Source of the DNA: SZAS-103 sp038316385
Lineage (GTDB): Bacteria > Pseudomonadota > Gammaproteobacteria > Xanthomonadales > Xanthomonadaceae
Assembly: GCA_038316385.1 (NCBI GenBank)
Contig: JBBQAN010000020.1
Location: 1-51,830, forward strand
Length of the DNA: 51,830 bases
Direction: 5' to 3'
Numbering within the stretch: the stretch's first letter is position 1; each line of letters starts with the position of its first letter. The notes beneath the pieces are model-generated. The model had not been told where the DNA came from. It saw nothing but the letters and a program-made list of their open reading frames with translations, and made no database searches. Below, one piece after another: positions 25,110-33,907 of the stretch. Made by a program: the position numbers and the translations under genes.

Positions 25110-25604
25110 ATGAAACGTTTTCGTCTTGTTCCGTTTTTCGCTGTATTCGCGATTTTGCTGCTGTTCGCCGGATGCAAGAAACAGGAGGCTCCAGTTGTTG
25201 TCGCCGCACCGTTGCACGCGCCTGCCAGCCAGACCGACGATGCCGGCTGGAAGGCTTACTTCCAGGACGTCATCAGCCACAATCGCCAGGGCGTGACCGA
25301 TACCAGCAACGCCTACTATCTGCCCGCACCCGGGACTGCCGATTACGACGGTAAATACACGCGCCAGTTGCAGGGCGTGCACGACACTGCAGCGCGCGGC
25401 GTGCTGCCTGGCAACCTGCTGGCATTCATGTCGCCGGATTCGACCAAGATGGCCGACTTGATCGTCGCCGCATTCAAGGACGCATCTGCCGGCAGCATGA
25501 AAGGCGTGATCGTCCTGTTCGTCGGACATGCCGCCGACAACGATCGTGTACAGGCGGTCGTTGCGCCGACCGGTGCGACGTATCGGTTCGTGGAAGCAAA
25601 ATGA
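25110..25604 (+). CDS. Putative lipoprotein, unknown function
   Basis: The 164-residue product has a lipoprotein signal peptide with LLFAGC as lipobox. The mature domain contains WKAYFQDVISHNRQGV, a YYLPAPG segment and a C-terminal VIVLFVGHAAD, which I recognise from small lipoproteins of Lysobacterales without assigned function. AGGAATTG precedes the ATG. It lies between coaD and the ferredoxin gene on the same strand, 40 bases after coaD, and may be co-transcribed. Confidence 0.78.
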   Translation: MKRFRLVPFFAVFAILLLFAGCKKQEAPVVVAAPLHAPASQTDDAGWKAYFQDVISHNRQGVTDTSNAYYLPAPGTADYDGKYTRQLQGVHDTAARGVLPGNLLAFMSPDSTKMADLIVAAFKDASAGSMKGVIVLFVGHAADNDRVQAVVAPTGATYRFVEAK

Positions 25605-25693
25605 TTTGACGTAGTTCGCGTGATCGTCCGCGCTCAACCCAGTCCTGAATTTTCGGGGCTGGGCACTCCGCCGCTTGCAGAAATACACCGCAC

Positions 25694-25948
25694 ATGGCAT
25701 TGCTGATCAACGATCTGTGCGTGAACTGCGACGTTTGCGCACCGGTGTGCCCGAACACCGCGATCACGCAGGGTGAAACCATCTACGAGATCAATCCGTC
25801 GCGTTGCACCGAATGTGTCGGTCACTACGATGAGCCGCAATGCGTCGAGGTGTGTCCGGTGGAATGCATTTTCGTCGATCCGGAACATGTTGAATCGCGC
25901 GCACAATTGCAGGATAGATATCTGGAACTGACCGGGGAGTCGGAGTGA
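25694..25948 (+). CDS. YfhL-type 2[4Fe-4S] ferredoxin
   Basis: The 84-residue protein contains two cluster-binding sets, CVNCDVCAPVCPN and CTECVGHYDEPQCVEVCPV. The second has the six-residue insertion typical of YfhL/Allochromatium-type ferredoxins. These low-potential electron carriers follow coaD in many gammaproteobacteria, as here. The stop overlaps the GTG start of ggt by four bases, which is unusual and suggests translational coupling. Confidence 0.95.
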   Translation: MALLINDLCVNCDVCAPVCPNTAITQGETIYEINPSRCTECVGHYDEPQCVEVCPVECIFVDPEHVESRAQLQDRYLELTGESE

Positions 25949-27738
25949 TACTGAAGAATCGTTTGGCCGTCTTCGCAATCGCCGCGTTGGTCGCCTGCGG
26001 TTCGGCGATGGGCGCGCCGGATGGAAGCGCGCAGTCGAACACGTTGACGAATACCGGAGCGACGCATCGTTCGGAGTTTCCTGCGCATCCGCAAGGCGCA
26101 GTGATTGCCAGCGCGCATTATCTGGCGACCCAAGCTGGCGAAAATGTGCTGGCCAAAGGTGGCAATGCCTTCGATGCGGCAGTAGCAGTCGCATCGACAC
26201 TCGGCGTGGTCGAACCAGAAAGTTCAGGCATGGGCGGTGGCGGATTCTTTCTGATCCACGTGGCCAAAACCAATCGAGACATCTTCATCGATGCGCGCGA
26301 AACCGCGCCGGCATCGGTGACGGCGGCCGAGTATCTCGGCGCCGATGGCAAGCTCGACCACGACAAGGCGCTTGATGGTGCGCTGGCCGTCGGCATTCCC
26401 TCCGAGCCGGCAGGTTGGGTATATCTGTCGAAACATTATGGCCGGCTGTCGCTGACGCAAGCGCTTGCGCCCGCGATCCGGATCGCGCGCGATGGCTTTC
26501 CCGTGTATCAGCGGATGGTGGACGAGTACGGCGCTGGCTGCACGGCGGGCTATACCGATTGTTCGGATGCTCGTGTTGGAGTGATGCGGCGCTGGCCGGC
26601 GACGCGCGCAGTGTACGAGCCCGATGGCAAGCCACTGAGGGTGGGCGAGACGATGCGCCAGCCCGAACTTGCGATGGCGATGCAGTCTCTGGCCGATCAC
26701 GGCTTCGATGGTTTTTATCGCGGCCCAGTCGCGACGAAGATCGTTGCCGCTGTGAATGCTGCCGGCGGTCACTGGACAGCCGCCGACCTGGCCAACTATC
26801 AGGTCAAGCTCCGCGAACCGATCCGATTGCGCTATCGCGGCTGGGACATCATCACTGCACCGCCGCCATCGTCGGGTGGCGTCGCGATCGCAGAGATGCT
26901 CAATATCTTGTCGGCCTGGGATCTGCCCAAGCTGGATCCGGCCAAGCGCGTGCACCTGATCGTCGAAGCGATGCGTAGAGCATTCCGCGATCGCACGTTC
27001 TTTCTCGGCGATCCGGATTTCGTCAAGGACATGCCGATCGAACGCTTGCTCAGTGCGTATTACGCCGATGGGTTGCGCGCCGGCATTTCACCAGATCATG
27101 CAACGCCGAGTTCGATGCTGCCGGGTATGGCGCCGCCGGAAGTCGGCCCGCATACGACGCACTTCTCGATCATCGACGCCGATGGCAATGAAGTTTCCGC
27201 GACGATGACGGTGAACACCGCGTACGGCTCGGGCCTCATCGCAGCTGGCACCGGAGTGTTACTCAACAACGAGATGGACGACTTCGCCCTGCAGGCCGGC
27301 GTGCCCAATGCCTATGGTGTCACCGGTTACGACGCCAATAGCGTCAAGCCCGGCAAGCGCCCGCTATCGTCGATGTCGCCGACTATCATGCGCGGCCGCG
27401 ATCGCGACATTGTTCTCGGTACACCCGGCGGCAGCCGCATCATCACCATGGTGCTGCTCGGTATTCTTGGTTTTGACGATGGCCTGACCCCGCAGCAGGT
27501 CGTCGCCTTGCCGCGCTTTCATCATCAATATTTACCGGATGAAATCTCGATCGAACCAGGCGCACTGTCGCCCGCAGTCGTGGCGCAACTCGAAGCGATG
27601 GGCCAGACCGTCACCACCCGCGCGAGCACCTGGGGCGACATGCAGGCGGTGGAGTGGGATCGTCGCGATAATACCCTGTCGGGTGGGAGCGATCCGCGCC
27701 GTCCCACCGGCAAGGCTGAGGTCATCAAGACGCCATGA
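25945..27738 (+). CDS. ggt: Gamma-glutamyltransferase (periplasmic)
   Basis: The 597-residue precursor starts with GTG overlapping the ferredoxin stop and has a signal peptide (LAVFAIAALVACGSAMG). It cleaves itself at the conserved TTHFSI motif, where Thr404 becomes the N-terminal nucleophile of the small subunit. Other signatures are GNAFDAAVAVASTLGVVEPESSG, the MTVNTAYGSG segment and PLSSMSPT with the GTPGGSRI oxyanion loop. The enzyme hydrolyses or transfers the gamma-glutamyl group of glutathione in the periplasm. It overlaps the next gene by four bases. Confidence 0.96.
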   Translation: MILKNRLAVFAIAALVACGSAMGAPDGSAQSNTLTNTGATHRSEFPAHPQGAVIASAHYLATQAGENVLAKGGNAFDAAVAVASTLGVVEPESSGMGGGGFFLIHVAKTNRDIFIDARETAPASVTAAEYLGADGKLDHDKALDGALAVGIPSEPAGWVYLSKHYGRLSLTQALAPAIRIARDGFPVYQRMVDEYGAGCTAGYTDCSDARVGVMRRWPATRAVYEPDGKPLRVGETMRQPELAMAMQSLADHGFDGFYRGPVATKIVAAVNAAGGHWTAADLANYQVKLREPIRLRYRGWDIITAPPPSSGGVAIAEMLNILSAWDLPKLDPAKRVHLIVEAMRRAFRDRTFFLGDPDFVKDMPIERLLSAYYADGLRAGISPDHATPSSMLPGMAPPEVGPHTTHFSIIDADGNEVSATMTVNTAYGSGLIAAGTGVLLNNEMDDFALQAGVPNAYGVTGYDANSVKPGKRPLSSMSPTIMRGRDRDIVLGTPGGSRIITMVLLGILGFDDGLTPQQVVALPRFHHQYLPDEISIEPGALSPAVVAQLEAMGQTVTTRASTWGDMQAVEWDRRDNTLSGGSDPRRPTGKAEVIKTP

Positions 27739-28610
27739 AACTCTGGTCGATTTTGGGTAACTCGCAGCGACTAGACGGCGGTGCCATGTTCGGCAATGTG
27801 CCGCGCGCGATGTGGTCCAAATGGATCGCGCCGGACGATCAGCACCGCATTGCGCTCGCTTGTCGCGCCTTGCTCGCAAGTCCGCTCAACGGCAAGACGG
27901 TGTTGTTTGAAACCGGCATCGGGGCGTTCTTCGAACCCAAATTACGCGAGCGCTACGGCGTCGTCGAGGATCGCCACGTGCTGCTCGAATCGCTCGCGCA
28001 TGCAGGCTTCAGGCATGACGACATTGATGCAGTCGTACTCAGCCACATGCACTTCGATCATGCCGGTGGCTTGCTCAGCGCGTGGCGCGAAGGCGAAGCG
28101 CCATCGTTGCTGTTCCCGAATGCAAAGTATTTCGTCGGCGAGGATGCGTGGCAACGTGCAACGCATCCGCATCCACGCGATCGTGCATCGTTCATTCCCG
28201 AATTAGCCGGTTTGCTCGAAAGCAGCGGACGCCTCGAACTCGTACGCGGCGATAGTCATCCATATTTCGGCGAGACGGTACGTTTTCACCACAGCGAAGG
28301 CCACACGCCAGGTTTGTTGCTCGCCGAGTTGCGTGGATTGCACGATCATGGCGGAGTTGTGTTCTGCGCCGACCTCATTCCGGGCCGACCGTGGGTCCAT
28401 CTGCCGGTGACGATGGGCTACGACCGCAATCCGGAATTACTGATCGAGGAGAAACACGATTTTCTCACCGACAAACTCGCGCGCAACGTGCATCTGTTCT
28501 TCACCCATGATGTTGATTGCGCGCTCGCACGCGTTACGCGCGACGACAAGGGTCGCTTCGGCACCGATCATGAAGTCACCGAATTGCATGCGAGGGCACT
28601 GAGCGCATGA
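27735..28610 (+). CDS. MBL-fold metallohydrolase
   Basis: The 291-residue protein has the metallo-beta-lactamase signature HMHFDHAGG (104-112, H104, H106, D108, H109), a third histidine in GHTPG, and an Asp in FCADLIPG. The C-terminal FFTHDVD completes the metal ligands, so a dinuclear zinc or iron site is expected. No signal peptide. Related enzymes include glyoxalase II-like thioesterases; next to ggt a role in glutathione or thioester turnover is possible but not shown. Start and stop both overlap neighbours by four bases. Confidence 0.9.
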   Translation: MKLWSILGNSQRLDGGAMFGNVPRAMWSKWIAPDDQHRIALACRALLASPLNGKTVLFETGIGAFFEPKLRERYGVVEDRHVLLESLAHAGFRHDDIDAVVLSHMHFDHAGGLLSAWREGEAPSLLFPNAKYFVGEDAWQRATHPHPRDRASFIPELAGLLESSGRLELVRGDSHPYFGETVRFHHSEGHTPGLLLAELRGLHDHGGVVFCADLIPGRPWVHLPVTMGYDRNPELLIEEKHDFLTDKLARNVHLFFTHDVDCALARVTRDDKGRFGTDHEVTELHARALSA

Positions 28611-29398
28611 GGCGGTCACTGCTCATATGGCTGCTGTTCGCGGCATTCTCGGCGCGGGCGCAGGTGTGGGATCTCTCCAGTGCAGTGGCAACATCCGCAA
28701 CCGCATCGACCGCGATGCAAACCTCGAAAATGCCGCAAGGACAGATCGAGTCCACAACCGCGGTCGTCGACCCGGTCTTCCAAATCCACGAGAAGGCGCT
28801 CGGGCTCGAGCGCGGCGTCGAGATGCTGCAGTGGCGCCAGGCCGATTTGCCGGCGCCGGCGCATTACGAATCCGCATGGACAGCCGAGCACATCGATTCA
28901 TCCGGTTTCGATGCTGCGCACAAAAACACCGGCGACTTGCCGTTCAACGGTGAGCGCTGGTGGACGACCGATCCGAAACTCGATGGCCGTCCGGTGTCGC
29001 CCGATGTGCTTGCGGCGCTGGATGCGTGGACACCGTTGAAACCCGATCTGTCGCAATTGCCGACCAACCTCGCCGTTAGTTTCCAGCCCGATGGCGCATG
29101 GCTTTCCACCTCGCAGGATCCAGCGCACCCGGCCATTGGCGACGTGCGCGTGCACTGGCGTGTAATCGAACATGCCGCTGCGCCAATCGGTGCAGTGCTG
29201 ATTGCTGGACGATGGGAATTGCGGGAGACCGCAACTGCCTCAGCGCCAACTGCTGCAGTCGCGTCACCCACGACTTCTTTACCGGGCAACCCGACGCAGG
29301 CGTGGCTGCAACGCATACTGGGCGATCACTTCAATGCGATTGCAATCGCCGGAATTGTGTTTGCACTTTTGCTGTTGTTGTGGAAGCGCCGTCGTTAG
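28607..29398 (+). CDS. TMEM43-like membrane protein
   Basis: The 263-residue protein has a signal peptide or first membrane helix (LLIWLLFAAFSARA), a periplasmic region and a C-terminal helix (FNAIAIAGIVFALLLLLW) ending WKRRR. The segments ERGVEMLQWRQ and HPAIGDVRVHWRVIE resemble the TMEM43/LUMA family, whose bacterial members are of unknown function. Family members normally have several C-terminal helices; this one has a single helix and is short. It is the last gene of the overlapping ferredoxin-ggt-MBL series. Identification is by motif memory. Confidence 0.65.
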   Translation: MRRSLLIWLLFAAFSARAQVWDLSSAVATSATASTAMQTSKMPQGQIESTTAVVDPVFQIHEKALGLERGVEMLQWRQADLPAPAHYESAWTAEHIDSSGFDAAHKNTGDLPFNGERWWTTDPKLDGRPVSPDVLAALDAWTPLKPDLSQLPTNLAVSFQPDGAWLSTSQDPAHPAIGDVRVHWRVIEHAAAPIGAVLIAGRWELRETATASAPTAAVASPTTSLPGNPTQAWLQRILGDHFNAIAIAGIVFALLLLLWKRRR

Positions 29399-29463
29399 TG
29401 TTGCCTCACGCTGAATAATTTCTGCTTGCTTGACAGTCGCTTCCATCGATGATTGTGCAGACA

Positions 29464-29493
29464 TAAAAAACAGCGCGCCCTGTGGACGCGCCG
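29464..29493 (-). terminator. Probable rho-independent terminator of the PsiF-repeat gene
   Basis: On the minus strand cggcgcg and cgcgctg form a seven-pair stem (one G-U pair) around a nine-base loop, followed by six T residues (29465-29470 on the plus strand). It lies 40-70 bases beyond the stop at 29535. Confidence 0.7.
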
Positions 29494-29534
29494 TTCGATA
29501 TCGCGACGTTAGTCAGCGACCTTGATGAATCGGA

Positions 29535-30122
29535 CTACTGCTTCAGGCAGGCGCTCATCGCGCTTTTGTAGTCCGCGCCTTTCTTCCCCTTGTTGGCTTT
29601 AGCGCAGTCGCCCATCTTCTGCTGCTGCGCACTTTTGACCGATGACGCGGCGGCAGCAGTCGGTGAACCCTTCATGCAAGCGGAAACAGAATTCCTGTAG
29701 TCGTCACCCTTCTTGCCCTTGTTCGCGGTAGCGCAGTCACCCATCTTCATTTGCTGCGCGGTCTCGACCTTGGTTGGTGTCGCGGCAGCAGCGGTCGAAC
29801 TCTTCATGCATGTGGCAACGGAATTCTTGTAGTCGTCGCCCTTCTTGCCCTTGTTGGCTTTGGCGCAGCCGCCCATCTTCTGCTGCTGCGCGGTCTCGAC
29901 CTTGGTGGGTGTCGGGGCAGCAGCAGTCGAATCCTTCATGCAAGTGGCAACGGAATTCTTGTAGTCCTCGCCTTTCTTGCCTTTGTTCGCGGACGCGCAG
30001 GCGCCCATCTTCATTTGCTGGGCGGTCTCAGCCTTGGCCGGTGCGGTAGCAGTAGTGGCGGCATTGGCGACGCCGAACGCGAGCATGGCAGCGACGGACA
30101 GGGCGATGATGCTGGACTTCAT
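29535..30122 (-). CDS. Exported protein with four PsiF-type repeats
   Basis: The 195-residue protein has a signal peptide (MKSSIIALSVAAMLAFGVANA) followed by four tandem units of about 40 residues. Each has the form QQxKMGxCAxANKGKKGxDYxNSVxxCMK with two cysteines, joined by Ala/Thr/Pro linkers. This matches the phosphate-starvation-inducible PsiF repeat family, where two repeats are usual. The paired cysteines may form one disulfide per repeat. The product is small, basic and periplasmic; role unknown. The DNA of the repeats is also highly similar, which favours copy-number change. Confidence 0.9.
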   Translation of the reverse strand: MKSSIIALSVAAMLAFGVANAATTATAPAKAETAQQMKMGACASANKGKKGEDYKNSVATCMKDSTAAAPTPTKVETAQQQKMGGCAKANKGKKGDDYKNSVATCMKSSTAAAATPTKVETAQQMKMGDCATANKGKKGDDYRNSVSACMKGSPTAAAASSVKSAQQQKMGDCAKANKGKKGADYKSAMSACLKQ

Positions 30123-30346
30123 GGTGTCACCTCGATGGGCGGGTCGTATGCACGACGGGACGTTGCGAGACGGATGCTACTCAGAACCAATCACGGCCGC
30201 GTATTCCGCAAAGTGAAACTTTCTTCATGTTGCGGGACTGGTTCATCCTGCGTTTCGGTAACGGGCTTCGCATAGCCGTCAAACGGCCATGCAGCCGCTC
30301 TTGCACGCGCGCGTAGTTCCACGACAATGCAGGCAGTATTCAACGG

Positions 30347-30985
30347 ATGTCATCCATGTACACACTCTATTACTCACCGGGCTCTGCCAGCATGGTGGTG
30401 CATCAGGCGCTGCTGGAAATCGGCGCGCCTTTCAAGCTCGAACTCGTCGACTTCAAGACGAACGCCCAGCGCGATCCGCAATACCTGAAGCTCAATCCGC
30501 AGGGTAGGGTGCCGACGTTGATCGTCGATGGCAGGCCCGTCTTTGAAGCCGCAGCGATCCTCATGCTGCTTGCCGAACGCCATCCCGAGGCGCGCCTCGC
30601 GCCCGCCATCGGAACACCGGAACGCGAGGCTTGGTACCAGTGGATCTTGTTCATGGCGAATACGCTCATGCCTGCGTATCGGCTGTGGTTTTATCCGGCC
30701 GAAGCTGCCGGTACCGACGCACATCCGGCCAACGTGCGCGCGATCATCCAAGCACGCATCGAAGGTGCGTTCGACTTGCTTGATGCGCATCTGGCCACGC
30801 ATGGTCCGTACATGCTTGGCGAATTCACCGGCGTCGACCTGCTGCTGACGATGCTGTTGCGCTGGTCGCGCAACATGCCGAAGCCGGCGACCAATTGGCC
30901 GGCGCTCAAGGCGTTGGCGAACCTTGTGCAGGCGCGGACTAGTTGGAAGAGGCTCTACGAAATTGAAGGGCTCAGCGAGCGATGA
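30347..30985 (+). CDS. Glutathione S-transferase family protein
   Basis: The 212-residue cytosolic protein has a thioredoxin-like N-terminal domain (YTLYYSPGSASMVVHQALLE, then NPQGRVPTLIVDG with the cis-proline and a FEAAAILMLLAERHP segment) and an all-helical C-terminal domain ending in a typical FTGVDLLLTMLL hinge. Ser10-Gly-Ser beside Tyr positions suggests a Ser or Tyr-type GST that conjugates glutathione to electrophiles. It stands alone, with the convergent aminotransferase gene downstream. Substrate unknown. Confidence 0.92.
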   Translation: MSSMYTLYYSPGSASMVVHQALLEIGAPFKLELVDFKTNAQRDPQYLKLNPQGRVPTLIVDGRPVFEAAAILMLLAERHPEARLAPAIGTPEREAWYQWILFMANTLMPAYRLWFYPAEAAGTDAHPANVRAIIQARIEGAFDLLDAHLATHGPYMLGEFTGVDLLLTMLLRWSRNMPKPATNWPALKALANLVQARTSWKRLYEIEGLSER

Positions 30986-31035
30986 CAGGCTCGTCACGAA
31001 AAGATTCAAAGAATAACTTTCGAACCATCACCAAC

Positions 31036-31061
31036 AAAAAGGCCGGGTTCTCTCCGGCCTT
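31036..31061 (-). terminator. Rho-independent terminator of the aminotransferase gene
   Basis: aaggccgg and ccggcctt form an eight-pair stem with a seven-base loop. On the minus strand it is followed by TTTTT (31036-31040). It lies about 30 bases beyond the stop codon at 31091. It may also block read-through from the convergent GST gene. Confidence 0.88.
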
Positions 31062-31090
31062 ATGGTTCGATGCATCGATGGGAGCGAAGC

Positions 31091-32662
31091 TCAGGCCGCT
31101 TCAGCCGCTCCTGCGCTCGCGGCATTTGCACGTCCCTGTGCCTCAGCCTGCGCCTTGCGCGGACCTTGCAGTAGCGCCTTGCGGATGTGCGATACAACCA
31201 GGTCGACTTCTTCATCGGTGATCGCGAAGTGCGGGGTGAAGCGCAGCGAATTGGCGCCGCCGTGGATGACGCCGATGCCGTTTTCGCGCATGAACTCTTC
31301 GGTGGAGCCGGCGCCGTAGCACTTGAACGCGTCATTGAGTTCGCACGAGAACAGCAAGCCAGTGCCTTGTACTTTGGTGATCAGGCCGCCGAGTTCGTCT
31401 TTCAGTTTTTCGAGCTTGGCGATAAAGGCGCGACCCTGATTGCGCACGTTGGCGCGCAGTTCCGGCGTCAGCATGCCGAGCGTGGCACAGGCCACGTCCA
31501 TCGCGCGTGGGTTGCTGGTCATGGTATTGCCGTACACGCCCTTGCGGTACAAACCTGATGCGCGTTCGTTTACCGCGAGCACCGATAGTGGAAACTGGCC
31601 GGCGTTGAGCGCCTTCGAATAAGTTTCCATGTCCGGCGCTCCAACGTGTTCGAAGCCGGGGTAATCGACGATCGACAGCACGCCATGCGCGCGCAGGCCG
31701 GCTTGAATCGAATCGACGAGCAGCAATGTGCCATGTGCTTTCGTCAGCTCGCGTGCGGCCTCGTAGAATTCGACCGGCACCGCGCGGCCTGGGTCGCCTT
31801 CGCCCATCACCGGCTCAAGGAACATCGCTTCGATGTACCAGCCGTTCTTGTCGGCATCGGCGAACACCTGGCGCAACTGCTCGATGCTGTAAGGCTCAAC
31901 GGTGATCAGCGAGTTTTCGTGGCGATAGCTGGCGAGATTTTGCTGATAAGCCTTGCGGCTGGAATCGGAATAGATCGCCGGCAGTTCGGTGCGGCCATGA
32001 AATGCGCCCTTCACCGCGAGACGCTTGATCTGCTTGCCGGCATGGCGCGCGCCGGTGTCGGTCATCAGTTTGGTATTGATGTCGGCAATACGGCCGGCCA
32101 GCGAGACCGATTCAGAACCCGAATTCAGGCACAGGAAATGCGTGTAGGGGCAGGTGCCTTCCTTGCGCGTCGCACCGATCTGCGCGCGCAGCATGTTCGA
32201 CAAACGCAGATGGCTCAGGCTCGGCGTCATGATATTCGCCATTGCCTGTGGGCCGCTCATCGCTTCGATCACGGCCTTCGGCGCATGGCCGAAGGGTAAC
32301 ATTCCGTAGCCGCCGGAATCGTGCACGACTGCGCCCTTGAGGGTGATCAACCACGGGCCGCGCGCGGTCAGCGCGATGTACGGGTTCACCGCGTCATCAG
32401 GATAGAAATTGATGAAGCCGGCTTGCGCTGCGTGGACCTGTGCGTCTTCGTCCATCGCCAGCAGCTCATTCCACTGTGCGTCTGCGCGCAAGGCGGCGAA
32501 TTGTCCGGATGCGGCTTCGATCGCCTCGCTGAGGTCAGCGTGAGTCGCTGCGAAGCGCTCGATGCTCGCATCGTCGAGGCCGTGCGTGCGGATCTTGCCG
32601 CCGTGGCGGCGCATGGCGTCGAGCATCTGCAAATGGGTCGAACGGGTGTTTGTCTGTGTCAT
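31091..32662 (-). CDS. Class-III PLP-dependent aminotransferase
   Basis: The 523-residue enzyme starts at 32662 behind GGGAG. It has the fold-type-I features SGSESVSLAGR (cofactor phosphate), KGAFHGRT, LLLVDSIQAG with Asp317 and the PLP lysine Lys350 in TYSKALNAGQFPLS. The N-terminus is about 100 residues longer than acetylornithine aminotransferase, and the segment VVHDSGGYGMLPFGHAP marks a subgroup common in Xanthomonas relatives. It should transfer an omega-amino group, as for ornithine or lysine, to 2-oxoglutarate in the cytosol, but the substrate is not determinable here. The C-terminal Ala/Gln-rich tail is unusual. Confidence 0.9.
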   Translation of the reverse strand: MTQTNTRSTHLQMLDAMRRHGGKIRTHGLDDASIERFAATHADLSEAIEAASGQFAALRADAQWNELLAMDEDAQVHAAQAGFINFYPDDAVNPYIALTARGPWLITLKGAVVHDSGGYGMLPFGHAPKAVIEAMSGPQAMANIMTPSLSHLRLSNMLRAQIGATRKEGTCPYTHFLCLNSGSESVSLAGRIADINTKLMTDTGARHAGKQIKRLAVKGAFHGRTELPAIYSDSSRKAYQQNLASYRHENSLITVEPYSIEQLRQVFADADKNGWYIEAMFLEPVMGEGDPGRAVPVEFYEAARELTKAHGTLLLVDSIQAGLRAHGVLSIVDYPGFEHVGAPDMETYSKALNAGQFPLSVLAVNERASGLYRKGVYGNTMTSNPRAMDVACATLGMLTPELRANVRNQGRAFIAKLEKLKDELGGLITKVQGTGLLFSCELNDAFKCYGAGSTEEFMRENGIGVIHGGANSLRFTPHFAITDEEVDLVVSHIRKALLQGPRKAQAEAQGRANAASAGAAEAA

Positions 32663-32965
32663 GGGGCTTCTCCCGGGGTATCGCGATAGTGCGTGGATCA
32701 TCACGCATGAAAAATGCGCGGGCTGGCCGCGCACGAAATTCGGTGGTTGCATATTCTCGAAGCCGGCTCGAGGCAATCGCCGAACTTTTCAAGAAAAAGA
32801 ACGACTTGCGGCCGCAATTCTACCATGCGCCCGACGCCGATATAACCCCCTGAGACCCGCGCCACGGCTAGCCCATGACAGCTGTCAGCCGCAACTGTTG
32901 ACCTCCGGCACTGCCATGGCCAATGCATCGCGCGGAGACTCCCTGGATCACGGGGAGACGATCAC
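32663..32965. other. Divergent intergenic region between aminotransferase and ABC transporter genes
   Basis: About 300 bases without a gene, holding the promoters of the two divergent genes. A perfect 12-bp palindrome lies at 32876-32887. TTGACC at 32898 could be a -35 box for the ABC operon, but no good -10 follows at 16-18 bases. Nothing else was recognised. Confidence 0.5.
32876..32887. promoter_or_regulatory. Candidate operator TGACAGCTGTCA
   Basis: A perfect 12-bp palindrome lies about 80 bases upstream of the ABC transporter ATPase start and about 10 bases before a TTGACC box. LuxR-type response regulators such as DesR bind dyad sites of this size upstream of the operon they control, and such a regulator is encoded in this operon. 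Binding is an inference. Confidence 0.45.
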
Positions 32966-33907
32966 ATGCATGCAGTCGCAACGATGAAACCGGAGGCCTC
33001 GAAGCACGACGCACCGCAAGTGCCGGCGATGCTTGCCAGCCTGTCCGGCGCGAGCAAGCGCTACGGCAAGGTGCTGGCGCTGGACGCGATCGACCTCCAA
33101 GTGCGAGCGGGGGAAGTGCTCGCCGTGCTCGGCCCGAATGGAGCCGGCAAGACCACCGCGATTTCACTGCTTTTGGGATTGCAGCAAGCCGACGGCGGAA
33201 AGGCCGAACTGTTCGGGATGGAACCGAAGACGCTTGATGCGCGCCGCAGGATCGGGGCGATGCTGCAATCGACCGAGGTGCCGGATACCCTGACCGTCGG
33301 CGAATTGGTCGCGTTGTTCAGCAGTTACTACCCGAATCCGCGAACGATCGCCGAATGCGCCGCATTGGCTGGTGTCGGCGATTTACTGGACCGTCGCTAC
33401 GGAAAATTGTCCGGCGGGCAACAGCGCCGCGCGCAGTTCGCGCTGGCGATCGTCGGCAATCCCGAAATCCTGTTCCTCGACGAGCCGACCACGGGCCTGG
33501 ACATCGAGGCGCGCGAAACCATTTGGAGGACGATTCGCCAACTCGTCGCCGACGGTTGCGCGGTCGTGCTGACCACGCATTACCTGGAGGAAGCCGAGGC
33601 GCTTGCCGATCGCGTCAGCGTACTGGCGCGCGGGCGTGTCGTCGCCGAAGGCAGCGTGGCCGCGATCCGTTCGCGCGTCTCGCAGCGCCGCATTCGCTGC
33701 ATATCGACGGTCGCACCGGAAACCGTTCTGTGCTGGCCGTTCGTGCGCAGCGTGGTGCGCGATGGCGAACACATCGAGATCGTCACCGATGCAGCCGAGA
33801 GCGTCGTGCGCAAGCTGCTCGACAGGGACGCGAACCTCGCCGAACTGGAAATCCGCCGCGCGGGCCTCGCCGAGGCCTTCGTCGAAATCACCAAGGAAGC
33901 CGCCTGA
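32966..33907 (+). CDS. ABC transporter ATP-binding protein
   Basis: The 313-residue protein has Walker A GPNGAGKTT (56-64), signature LSGGQQRR, Walker B ILFLDEPTTG and the switch histidine in LTTHYLEEAE. It is of the DrrA/NatA-like ABC-2 class used for drug, lipid or polyketide export. The C-terminal 90 residues are an extra accessory domain usual in this class. It is the first gene of a row with the permease (one base overlap of stop and start), a small membrane protein and a two-component system. Substrate not known. Confidence 0.93.
   Translation: MHAVATMKPEASKHDAPQVPAMLASLSGASKRYGKVLALDAIDLQVRAGEVLAVLGPNGAGKTTAISLLLGLQQADGGKAELFGMEPKTLDARRRIGAMLQSTEVPDTLTVGELVALFSSYYPNPRTIAECAALAGVGDLLDRRYGKLSGGQQRRAQFALAIVGNPEILFLDEPTTGLDIEARETIWRTIRQLVADGCAVVLTTHYLEEAEALADRVSVLARGRVVAEGSVAAIRSRVSQRRIRCISTVAPETVLCWPFVRSVVRDGEHIEIVTDAAESVVRKLLDRDANLAELEIRRAGLAEAFVEITKEAA

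Noticed and set aside
32898..32926. Promoter TTGACC with a -10 box for the ABC operon
   Set aside because: The -10 position at 16-18 bases reads CAATGC or similar, a poor match; only the palindrome is reported.
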